This document shows positions 25,303-31,617 of a DNA stretch of 31,657 nucleotides, piece after piece. The stretch lies in contig CAVALG010000117.1 in the NCBI GenBank assembly GCA_963589585.1, positions 1 through 31,657 of the forward strand, read 5' to 3'. The notes under the pieces are model-generated. The model had not been told where the DNA came from. It was given only the letters and a program-made list of their open reading frames with translations, and ran no database searches. Every line of letters begins with the position of its first letter. Position 1 is the stretch's first letter. This DNA is from CAVALG01 sp963589585 (GTDB lineage Bacteria; Bacillota; Clostridia; Oscillospirales; Acutalibacteraceae). The translations under genes and the position numbers were made by a program.

Positions 25303-25788
25303 TTAAAAAGTCAATCGCATTTGGTGCCAAATTATATTTCCGTGAACAGATTTTTCGGTTATGCCTTCATCCTTAAACCCGAATTTTGAGTAGTAACCCA
25401 CTAATTTGGGTTTGCAGGTTAAAACAATGCCCTTGCGCGCCTGTGCTTGCGCTTCGCTGATAACGCAATTTATCAATTGTGCGGCATATCCCTTTTTTCT
25501 GTGTTTTGGAAGCGTATTTATCCCGAATATCATTTGCCACTTGCCATTTTCGTTATGAAGTGACGCCTGTTCATACATTATGTCTGTTAAATCGGGTTCG
25601 TCGGTAACAAAACCGTCAATAAATGAAACGAGTTCTTCGTTATCAAACATCAGCCAAAAGTGATTTCCGTAATATTTTATGCGTTCTGCAAATTCCGACT
25701 TGGTTGCTGCCTCGGCAGACGGAAAACATTCAGCCTCAACTGCAGCAACTTTATCAAGATCTTCAACTGATGCGTGCCTTATGTTCAT
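25303..25788 (-). CDS. GNAT-family N-acetyltransferase
   Basis: A 161-residue GNAT protein. The acetyl-CoA binding motif A is INTLPKHRKKGYAAQLI near residue 93 (R-K-K-G-Y-A loop), and GYYSKFGF near residue 132 is motif B. The N-terminus, AVEAECFPSAEAA, resembles arylalkylamine acetyltransferase-like bacterial proteins, though the substrate is unknown. A longer frame to 25857 exists, but it would overlap the upstream acetyltransferase by 65 bases. The ATG at 25788 has a GGGAGTG site. It starts 4 bases after that gene ends, so the two are probably cotranscribed. Confidence 0.85.
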   Translation of the reverse strand: MNIRHASVEDLDKVAAVEAECFPSAEAATKSEFAERIKYYGNHFWLMFDNEELVSFIDGFVTDEPDLTDIMYEQASLHNENGKWQMIFGINTLPKHRKKGYAAQLINCVISEAQAQARKGIVLTCKPKLVGYYSKFGFKDEGITEKSVHGNIIWHQMRLTF

Positions 25789-25792
25789 ACAC

Positions 25793-26401
25793 TCACTCCC
25801 ATACATCAAGTTTTCGGTCTTTATAATAAAATTCTCTGTCTTTTTCGCCGATTTCACGGATTATGCGGCAGGGTACGCCGTAAGCAACAACATTATCGGG
25901 TATATCACTTGTTACAACACTGCCTGCCCCTATTACCGAGTTATCACCGATTCTTATCCCCGGCATTATTTGCGCGCCCGAACCTATCCAAACATTCCTG
26001 CCTATATATATCGGCAGATTATAAACATAGTGGTTTTCCCTCAGTATAGGCAGTATCGGGTGTCCCGAAGTACTAAAAACCACATTCGGCGCAATCAGGC
26101 AGTTATCACCGATGTAAATGTGTTCATCATCAACAAATGTAACATTTGAATTTATATACACACCGTTACCGAGATGAACATGCTTGCATCCCCAATTTGC
26201 GTGCAGCGGCGTTTCGGCAATACACTCGTTGCCGACTTCAGCAAACACTTCTTTAAGTAATTCTTGCCGCTTGTTTGTATCTGTCGGTAATGTGTTATTG
26301 TATTCAATCATTTTGTTCTGGTATATGTGCTGGTCACCCAACAGTGCTGGGTCATCATAACAATACGGTAAACCTAATTTTTTTCTTTGAATATTGCTCA
26401 T
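25793..26401 (-). CDS. Maltose/galactoside-type O-acetyltransferase
   Basis: A 202-residue hexapeptide-repeat acetyltransferase. An N-terminal Mac-type domain (about residues 1-55) precedes left-handed beta-helix repeats (for example IYIGDNCLIAPNVV, IGRNVWIGSGAQI, IGDNSVIGAGSVV). The catalytic histidine lies in the STSGHP segment near residue 113. The family transfers acetyl from acetyl-CoA to sugars such as maltose, glucose or thiogalactoside. Detoxification is one proposed role, and the substrate here is not determined. It starts 33 bases after the tRNA terminator, so its promoter must overlap that terminator or it relies on read-through. Confidence 0.88.
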   Translation of the reverse strand: MSNIQRKKLGLPYCYDDPALLGDQHIYQNKMIEYNNTLPTDTNKRQELLKEVFAEVGNECIAETPLHANWGCKHVHLGNGVYINSNVTFVDDEHIYIGDNCLIAPNVVFSTSGHPILPILRENHYVYNLPIYIGRNVWIGSGAQIMPGIRIGDNSVIGAGSVVTSDIPDNVVAYGVPCRIIREIGEKDREFYYKDRKLDVWE

Positions 26402-26434
26402 TGCGTTTCCCCACTTACATTATTTAATTAAATT

Positions 26435-26466
26435 AAAAAAAGCACTCGCAATCGCAAGTGCTTTTT
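26435..26466 (-). terminator. Terminator after tRNA-Pro
   Basis: On the minus strand the A tract next to the tRNA CCA end leads into GCACT/AGTGC (26457-26461 with 26442-26446). A T run of seven (26435-26441) follows. The A and T tracts can extend the stem. Confidence 0.8.
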
Positions 26467-26543
26467 TGGTCCGAGTGACAGGAGTCGAACCTGCGGCCTC
26501 TTGAACCCCATTCAAGCGCTCTACCAAACTGAGCCACACCCGG
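26467..26543 (-). tRNA. tRNA-Pro (anticodon GGG)
   Basis: A 77-base tRNA on the minus strand. The acceptor stem pairs CCGGGTG with CACTCGG (one G-T pair). The anticodon stem CTTGA/TCAAG encloses a loop with anticodon GGG at 26507-26509 and G37 next to it, which is the base TrmD methylates. The T loop has GGTTCGACTCC, and the discriminator A and CCA tail are encoded (26467-26470). It lies 74 bases downstream of the HPr gene with no terminator between, so read-through from that gene is possible. Confidence 0.95.
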
Positions 26544-26617
26544 AAATACACGGCAATCAACAAATGCGTTGAAGCCGCTTGTTATTATTAAATTTTAAAA
26601 GCGGGTATTAAGAAAAA

Positions 26618-26884
26618 TCAGTCTTCCGAAAAACCGGATTGTACAAGTTTAACCAAACCGTCAACTGCGGCGGTTTCATCAGCACCGTCTGCAATTATTC
26701 TTATGGTTGTGCCGACAACAATACCCAATGACAATACGCCGAGAAGACTTTTTGCGTTAACTCTGCGTTCTTCTTTTTCAATCCAAATTGAAGACTTGAA
26801 TTCATTAGCCTTTTGAATGAAAAAAGTTGCAGGACGCGCATGAAGTCCGACTTGGTTTTGAACTACAACATCTTTAACATACAT
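26618..26884 (-). CDS. ptsH: Phosphocarrier protein HPr
   Basis: An 88-residue HPr. The PTS phosphorylation site GLHARPAT has His-15. The regulatory site VNAKSLLGVLSLG has Ser-46, the target of HprK. Both sites are present, so it is HPr and not Crh. It carries phosphate from Enzyme I to sugar Enzyme IIA. When phosphorylated at Ser-46 it is the co-repressor of CcpA. ptsI is not next to it; the gene is a single unit with its own strong promoter and a GAGGAGA site, followed by a tRNA gene. Confidence 0.95.
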   Translation of the reverse strand: MYVKDVVVQNQVGLHARPATFFIQKANEFKSSIWIEKEERRVNAKSLLGVLSLGIVVGTTIRIIADGADETAAVDGLVKLVQSGFSED

Positions 26885-26938
26885 ACAAATGTCTCCTCAT
26901 CTTGATTTCATTGACTACATTAAAATCATCACTCTAAT

Positions 26939-26966
26939 ATTATACCACAACAAATCAAATAGTCAA
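26939..26966 (-). promoter_or_regulatory. Promoter of ptsH
   Basis: TTGACT (26961-26966) and TATAAT (26939-26944) are 16 bases apart on the minus strand, with a TG extended -10. The start would lie about 50 bases before the ATG. Confidence 0.75.
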
Positions 26967-27052
26967 TTAAAAAATTGCATTAACGCAGTATTCTGCCATT
27001 ACTTCCAAATATCGACGCATTTTATAAGTATATTTTGTGAAAAATGATGCCG

Positions 27053-27730
27053 TTATTTTAAAATATCGGGTCTCTTTAATAATGTTGTATTCAATGATTG
27101 CTCGTTTCGCCACTTTTTAATTTCTGCGTGATTGCCCGAAAGAAGCACATCCGGCACCTGTTTTCCGTGCCATTCACGCGGCCGCGTATATTGCGGATAT
27201 TCAAGCAGACCGTTATAATGGCTTTCTTCGGTATAGCAACTTTCATCCGAAAGTACGCCCTCTAACATACGGCATACGCAATCGGTAAGTACCAGTGCAG
27301 GAAGTTCGCCGCCCGTAAGTACATAATCTCCGATAGAAATTTCCTCGTCAACTATTTCTTCAATTACTCGTTCGTCAATGCCCTCATAGTGTCCGCAAAG
27401 CAAAACCATTCGCGGTAGTTTTGCCAATTCACGCACTTTTTGTTGGTTAAGGGTTTTACCTTTGGGTGAAAGGTAGATTAAATGCGGCTTTTCTTCCTTT
27501 TCATTATATAAAGATTTAAAGCAGCTGTATATCGGCTCTGCTTGCATTATCATACCCATTCCTCCGCCGAAGGGCGCATCATCAACGCGGTTGTGCTTGT
27601 TGCCTGCAAAGTCCCGTATGTTATGGCAGGCAATATCCACAAATCCTGCATTCCTCGCCCTGCCTATAATACTCTCGCCTAAAACCGATTCGCACATTTC
27701 GGGGAACAGGGTCATTATATCAATCTTCAT
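27053..27730 (-). CDS. trmD: tRNA (guanine-37-N1)-methyltransferase
   Basis: TrmD methylates G37 of tRNAs that read CNN codons, including tRNA-Pro, and so prevents frameshifting. From ATG 27730 it is 225 residues and begins MKIDIMTLFPEM. Family motifs are the DDAPFGGGMGM segment near residue 51, the LCGHYEGIDER loop near 112 and the trefoil-knot motif SIGDYVLTGGELPALVL near 132. A TTG two codons upstream is possible but too close to the AAAGGA site. It overlaps rimM by 11 bases. rplS, its usual downstream partner, is missing. Confidence 0.96.
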   Translation of the reverse strand: MKIDIMTLFPEMCESVLGESIIGRARNAGFVDIACHNIRDFAGNKHNRVDDAPFGGGMGMIMQAEPIYSCFKSLYNEKEEKPHLIYLSPKGKTLNQQKVRELAKLPRMVLLCGHYEGIDERVIEEIVDEEISIGDYVLTGGELPALVLTDCVCRMLEGVLSDESCYTEESHYNGLLEYPQYTRPREWHGKQVPDVLLSGNHAEIKKWRNEQSLNTTLLKRPDILK

Positions 27731-28229
27731 CGTCAAATATTCCTTTTAAAGGGGTAATTGTAACCTTGCCGCCGTCAATATCCACATTCTTAACAACATC
27801 GGGTATTACGGGAACAAGGTATTCTTTGGCGTCTCTTGTTATATGCCAGACATCATTTGCGCCGGTTGAAGAAACATCTGAGATTTTGCCGTAATCTTCG
27901 CCGTTTTCGCCCGTAACGGCACAACCTATTAAATCGCTTATAAAATATCTGCCGTCTTCAAGTTTAACATCGTTGCGTGCAATATATAAAATGCTGCCGC
28001 GCATTTTTTCGGCTTCCGCGATGCTGTCAACTCCCTTGAATTTAGCAAGAACGACATTACCGTGAACCCTTGATTTTACCGTAGCGAGTGGTATTTTTTT
28101 ATCGCCCGTGTACAGTGTTTTAAATGACAGCAGAAAGTCGGGTGAATCGCACCAGGGATTAATGCGAACCTCACCCGATAATCCGTGCGTGCCGACAATT
28201 TGTCCGCATTCAAGATATTCGTGTTTCAT
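27720..28229 (-). CDS. rimM: Ribosome maturation factor RimM
   Basis: A 169-residue 16S processing factor that binds ribosomal protein S19. The N-terminal beta-barrel begins ECGQIVGTHGLSGEVR. The PRC-barrel C-terminal domain includes DLIGCAV and EYLVPVIPDVVKNVDID. The ATG at 28229 has better spacing (8 bases from GGCGGA) than the ATG at 28238, which directly abuts GGCGG. It is coupled to trmD downstream and sits 19 bases after trxA. rpsP and the KH protein, usual upstream partners, are absent here. Confidence 0.94.
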   Translation of the reverse strand: MKHEYLECGQIVGTHGLSGEVRINPWCDSPDFLLSFKTLYTGDKKIPLATVKSRVHGNVVLAKFKGVDSIAEAEKMRGSILYIARNDVKLEDGRYFISDLIGCAVTGENGEDYGKISDVSSTGANDVWHITRDAKEYLVPVIPDVVKNVDIDGGKVTITPLKGIFDDED

Positions 28230-28248
28230 TAAATACATCCGCCTGTTC

Positions 28249-28560
28249 TTATATTATCATTGCTTCCAATTTGGATTTAGAAACATAGCCGACCGAAGTA
28301 TCAAGAACTTTGCCGTCCTTAAATGCAATAACCGTAGGTATGCTTGTTATACCGAATTTATCTGCAAGTTCGGGCTGTTCGTCAACATTTACTTTACCGA
28401 CCTTTACACTGTCGGCAAATTCTTCCGCAATTTCTGAAATTGTAGGCGCCAGCATTTTGCAAGGTCCGCACCAATCTGCCCAAAAATCAACCAAAACGGT
28501 TTTATCGCAGTTTATCACTTCATCATTAAAATTTTCCTTGGTAATTGTTATTTCCGACAT
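28249..28560 (-). CDS. trxA: Thioredoxin
   Basis: A 103-residue thioredoxin, the usual length. The active site FWADWCGPCKML (WCGPC near residues 30-34) is canonical, and the cis-Pro loop GITSIPT is near residue 70. It reduces cytosolic protein disulfides. It follows a ferredoxin-thioredoxin reductase-like gene by 14 bases and precedes rimM by 19, in one apparent operon. That pairing suggests reduction by ferredoxin instead of NADPH. Confidence 0.96.
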   Translation of the reverse strand: MSEITITKENFNDEVINCDKTVLVDFWADWCGPCKMLAPTISEIAEEFADSVKVGKVNVDEQPELADKFGITSIPTVIAFKDGKVLDTSVGYVSKSKLEAMII

Positions 28561-28574
28561 TTTTATACCTCCGT

Positions 28575-28772
28575 TTATTTTTCTTTATAATACAGCATAC
28601 AGTGGCAAAAGCCCTCAAAATTCGGGTCTTTTATCTGTTCCCTGAATTCTTTACACATACATTTATTATCTTCTGTCCGTTCGCGTCTGCACGGGCAGTA
28701 TCCACCCGTTTTTTTAAGCCCCTCCTTAACCGTATCGGCAATTTCTTTGTTCGGATTAATTGTTATTTTCAA
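28575..28772 (-). CDS. Ferredoxin-thioredoxin reductase catalytic (beta) chain-like protein
   Basis: A 65-residue protein with all six cysteines of the FTR catalytic chain in three CxC pairs: CPC at 26-28, CMC at 38-40 and CHC at 56-58. In plant and cyanobacterial FTR four of these bind a 4Fe-4S cluster and two form the disulfide that reduces thioredoxin. The spacing (9 then 15) differs from the plant enzyme, so this is a compact form. The start TTG at 28772 has a GGGGGA site 7 bases upstream and gives a protein beginning MKITINPNKE. A longer frame to 28817 would have to start inside the leader. Thioredoxin follows at once. Confidence 0.85.
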   Translation of the reverse strand: MKITINPNKEIADTVKEGLKKTGGYCPCRRERTEDNKCMCKEFREQIKDPNFEGFCHCMLYYKEK

Positions 28773-28779
28773 AATACAT

Positions 28780-28785
28780 TCCCCC
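28780..28785 (-). promoter_or_regulatory. Ribosome binding site deciding the ftrB-like TTG start
   Basis: GGGGGA on the minus strand lies 7 bases before TTG 28772. No good site precedes the ATG at 28817. Confidence 0.55.
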
Positions 28786-28849
28786 GAAATTATAAATCCT
28801 TTCGGTACTTCGCGCAAATTGTTTTGTCAGATGCGACTGTACTATTATT

Positions 28850-28878
28850 AAAATAACACATTTTTTTGATTTTATCAA
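28850..28878 (-). promoter_or_regulatory. Candidate promoter of the ftrB-trxA-rimM-trmD operon
   Basis: TTGATA (28873-28878), 17 bases, and TATTTT (28850-28855) with a TG extended -10, in the gap after comEC. A second candidate nearer the gene (TTGCGC, 17 bases, TATAAT) would place the start almost on the ribosome site. Confidence 0.5.
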
Positions 28879-28892
28879 TAGACAATAAAAAG

Positions 28893-31133
28893 TCAGTATG
28901 CAGGTAATCTTTTGCGTTTTAACAGCGCAACTTCGCCCTTATCATCTATTCGGGCCGTAAATTCATCATTTGTAATATAACAGTTTTTATCAGGCTTGAA
29001 TTTTTTAAGTGAATCCTCATCAAGATTGTCGCTGTTAAATACTTTAAACGCCCCGTTTGCAATGTGCGGTGATGAAGCAGCTCCGGGTGAGAGAAAAATG
29101 ACATCCTTATTATTTGTAAAACCTGCATTTTCGCATTTGCGTGTTATAAATAAAAATTTCGCATTTTTTATTTTTGCACCCACAGTTTCACTTTGGGTAT
29201 CTGCCAAATACAACACTGCGTCATCACCTAAATGTATGCTTAAGGCGTTAATATCAAGCAGTTTACCTGATTTAAATTTTTTATAAAGTTTTGGGTTGCA
29301 ATATATCGGCGAATTGTATTTCGCCGCAAGATAATCGGCACCGCCCTTGCAGTTATCGCTGTTAGGGACAATAACCGCTTTTAGTTTATTTATACCGCGG
29401 TTGTTAAGCGTTTCGCTTATTGCAAGCGCATCGGAATAACGGTTACCCGAACCGATTACAACAGCTGTATCGCCTTTGGATATTATGCAGGAGTAACCGC
29501 TCACCTGCAGCATCGTTACCGAATATCCTTTGAAAATAAAAAGGGAAGACACTGCTACTATTGCAATCGGCAAAACCACTGCCATAACAGTTGTAATTAT
29601 TGACTTTTTACCGAATGCCGCAAATATCATTATTACCCCGACCGATGCCGCCACCGTAACAGCCAGAGAAATTGCGGTGCTGCCGTCAAGTTGGATAGAA
29701 GAATATTTACCGGAGCCGAAGATGACTGCAATTGATATTACATACCGCGCAATAAGTGAGACAACTATAACTAAAAATTCACGCAGGTAGACAAGCAAAA
29801 TTCCGTGTGGAATAATCAGCGATATTACGAGTAAAATTAAATCAAAACTTCCCGCCGCAACCGCAAAGAGATTGGCAGGAACGGTCAGCAGAGAAACTCT
29901 GCCGAAAATCAATGCGACTGCCGGTGTGACAAATGCGGATGCTGCAATGGTTAAGGAAGCAATACCGACAATATATTTTGTAAAACGTTTAAGATATTCA
30001 AGTGCAGTGAGGTGCCTAGGTTTATTTTTAAAACGCAACAACAGTCTTGAGTAACAGCGCCTCAGTGGATATGAAATAGTTCGTGTAACAGGTCGGGTAA
30101 GCGTGACAATGCCGATTACCGATGTGATTGTAAGCACAAAAGATGCATTCATCCATATGTAAGGGTTTGTTGTAACCATTACAGCCATAGCAAGTCCCAA
30201 AGAATTTAACGGGTCGCTTCTGCGTGAAAAAGTAGCGGCGAGTATCATTATTATGTACATTGTACCTGCGCGGACAATTGACGGAGTAAATGCCGTAATG
30301 CCCATAATCATAAATACCGATGCAATTGTTACAACACCTGCAAGAGTACGCGAAAACCTTTTTAATATACTGTATATCAGGCCGGCGATTACACCGAGGT
30401 GCAAACCCGAAACCGCGGTTAGGTGAATAATCCCGCCTGCAATAAAAGCATCATAGACCTCTTGTGACATACCCGAACTGTCGCCGATCGCAAGTCCGCA
30501 TAAGAATCCCGAAACATCACTGTCGTAATATGTTAAAATCCTTGCTTTAACTATATTTCTGATTTCAATTGCGGTGCTGTAAAATTTGTTGATTTTTCCG
30601 CTTTTAAGCGGGGTTATATTGCTTCCGCTTGCTTTAACATAAATTCCGTCCGGATAGTATTTTTTCTCCTCGCTTTGAGTAACGGAACTGAAAGTAATAT
30701 CTGCCCTCACTCGGTCGCCGTATGAAAATGCGTCCTCAACAGGGAGAATGAGCAAAATTTTCACATTTTGAGCAGAGCTCTTTAGTGATATTGATTCGGT
30801 TTTAATCTTTATTCTCATAATCCCGTTGTCATATTCGGGATCTTCGCACACTTTGCCGGTTATGGTTGCCGAATTTCCTGCTAACATCTTTGCAGGTTCA
30901 ACTTTATATATGTAGTTTAAAGCGGTAATCAAGATGAAAACAGCGCAAAATATTAAGGGAAGAAAGCAGCGGTATAAAGTCACCCACTTTCTTCCCACAA
31001 TATATGAAACAGCCGAGGCTGTAAATGCTGCCGCCGAGAAAATAAGCGCGGTATACGGGTGCAAAAACGATACGGCAACGCATGAAACCGTTGCTATAAT
31101 CCCCAAAATAAACATTATACGTCTTAAGTTCAT
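28893..31133 (-). CDS. comEC: ComEC/Rec2 family DNA uptake channel with degenerate C-terminal domain
   Basis: A 746-residue polytopic membrane protein. An N-terminal group of helices (residues 6-70) precedes a beta-rich OB-like domain (about 85-160). The competence channel region follows with CGLAIGDSSGMSQEVYDAF and GIIHLTAVSGLHLGVIAG near residue 235. Many helices continue to about residue 530. The C-terminal domain (537-746) aligns with the ComEC metallo-beta-lactamase domain, but its metal motifs are gone: the usual L-D-V-G-Q-G-D is MLQVSGYSC (541-549), the D-T-G is GSG (561-563) and T-H-x-D-x-D-H reads PNSDNCKGG (590-598). It should import single-stranded DNA, while nuclease activity is doubtful. 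The ATG has a GGAAG site and a consensus promoter. Confidence 0.88.
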   Translation of the reverse strand: MNLRRIMFILGIIATVSCVAVSFLHPYTALIFSAAAFTASAVSYIVGRKWVTLYRCFLPLIFCAVFILITALNYIYKVEPAKMLAGNSATITGKVCEDPEYDNGIMRIKIKTESISLKSSAQNVKILLILPVEDAFSYGDRVRADITFSSVTQSEEKKYYPDGIYVKASGSNITPLKSGKINKFYSTAIEIRNIVKARILTYYDSDVSGFLCGLAIGDSSGMSQEVYDAFIAGGIIHLTAVSGLHLGVIAGLIYSILKRFSRTLAGVVTIASVFMIMGITAFTPSIVRAGTMYIIMILAATFSRRSDPLNSLGLAMAVMVTTNPYIWMNASFVLTITSVIGIVTLTRPVTRTISYPLRRCYSRLLLRFKNKPRHLTALEYLKRFTKYIVGIASLTIAASAFVTPAVALIFGRVSLLTVPANLFAVAAGSFDLILLVISLIIPHGILLVYLREFLVIVVSLIARYVISIAVIFGSGKYSSIQLDGSTAISLAVTVAASVGVIMIFAAFGKKSIITTVMAVVLPIAIVAVSSLFIFKGYSVTMLQVSGYSCIISKGDTAVVIGSGNRYSDALAISETLNNRGINKLKAVIVPNSDNCKGGADYLAAKYNSPIYCNPKLYKKFKSGKLLDINALSIHLGDDAVLYLADTQSETVGAKIKNAKFLFITRKCENAGFTNNKDVIFLSPGAASSPHIANGAFKVFNSDNLDEDSLKKFKPDKNCYITNDEFTARIDDKGEVALLKRKRLPAY

Positions 31134-31179
31134 TCTTTACACTTCCGCAAAAGCAAAAACATACTTTTAAAACTAAAAT

Positions 31180-31208
31180 ATTATATAACAATATTTTTTC
31201 ATTGTCAA
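31180..31208 (-). promoter_or_regulatory. Consensus sigma-A promoter of comEC
   Basis: TTGACA (31203-31208), a 17-base spacer and TATAAT (31180-31185) on the minus strand: a perfect consensus match. Confidence 0.8.
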
Positions 31209-31277
31209 GGCGACATAGTAGGGCCCTGTACGGTTTTAAATTAAATGTATTGTCTGTGTAAAATCTTTGCAAATTGC

Positions 31278-31305
31278 TTGACTTTCGCTGTATTATAAGT
31301 ATAAT
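31278..31305 (+). promoter_or_regulatory. Promoter of the HPr-like gene
   Basis: TTGACT (31278-31283) and TATAAT (31300-31305) are 16 bases apart. Transcription would start about 15 bases before the GGAGGTG site. Confidence 0.7.
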
Positions 31306-31328
31306 AATCATATACGGAGGTGAATTGT

Positions 31329-31592
31329 ATGAATAGATTAAATCTTGTACACAATATTGATATTGCGGATCTTATGAAAACGGTTGATGCTTGTAAAGGC
31401 GATGTTTTTCTTGAAACCGATGAAGGCGATATCCTCAACCTTAAATCGAAACTTTGCCAGATAATGGGCATTGCAAACATTTTAAAGGGTGGAATTGTTG
31501 AGGGTGCTTACATTCGCTGCACCAACCCCGATGATGAGGCGCTTATGTTCAGACTTAACCTTTACCACGAGGTCCCTGAAAAGAAGAACTGA
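31329..31592 (+). CDS. Small HPr-like protein without the active-site histidine
   Basis: An 87-residue protein I do not recognise with certainty. It aligns by eye with the HPr in this window: the helix and strand pattern around DIADLMKTVDACKGDVFLE, then NLKSKLCQIMGI resembling VNAKSLLGVLSLG, and EGAYIRCTNPDDEAL resembling VGTTIRIIADGADETAA. The HPr His-15 position falls on Asp-11, while the Lys-Ser of the Ser-46 site is kept as Lys-39 and Ser-40. His-8 is nearby but not in a G-L-H-A-R-P context. There is about a six-residue insertion after the serine. It cannot be a normal PTS carrier; a regulatory or structural role is conjecture. The ATG at 31329 has GGAGG at 31316-31320, and the GTG at 31320 overlaps that site. 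Confidence 0.7.
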   Translation: MNRLNLVHNIDIADLMKTVDACKGDVFLETDEGDILNLKSKLCQIMGIANILKGGIVEGAYIRCTNPDDEALMFRLNLYHEVPEKKN

Positions 31593-31593
31593 T

Positions 31594-31617
31594 GAGCATA
31601 TGCTCGCTTCGTTTTTT
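31594..31617 (+). terminator. Weak candidate terminator after the HPr-like gene
   Basis: GAGC/GCTC (4-bp stem within 31594-31605) is followed, after 6 bases, by six Ts (31612-31617). The stem is short and set back from the T run. Confidence 0.3.

Noticed and set aside
25789..25857. N-terminal extension of the GNAT gene
   Set aside because: It would overlap the upstream acetyltransferase by 65 bases; the ATG at 25788 has its own ribosome site and fits the family.
25679..26149. Open frames on the plus strand opposite the two acetyltransferases
   Set aside because: Both acetyltransferase genes on the minus strand have clear family motifs, so these are shadows.
26618..26884. Crh instead of HPr
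   Set aside because: The protein keeps His-15 in GLHARPAT as well as Ser-46, so it is a functional HPr.
26967..27052. Terminator after trmD
   Set aside because: Only a 4-bp GCAG/CTGC stem lies before a distant T tract; not convincing.
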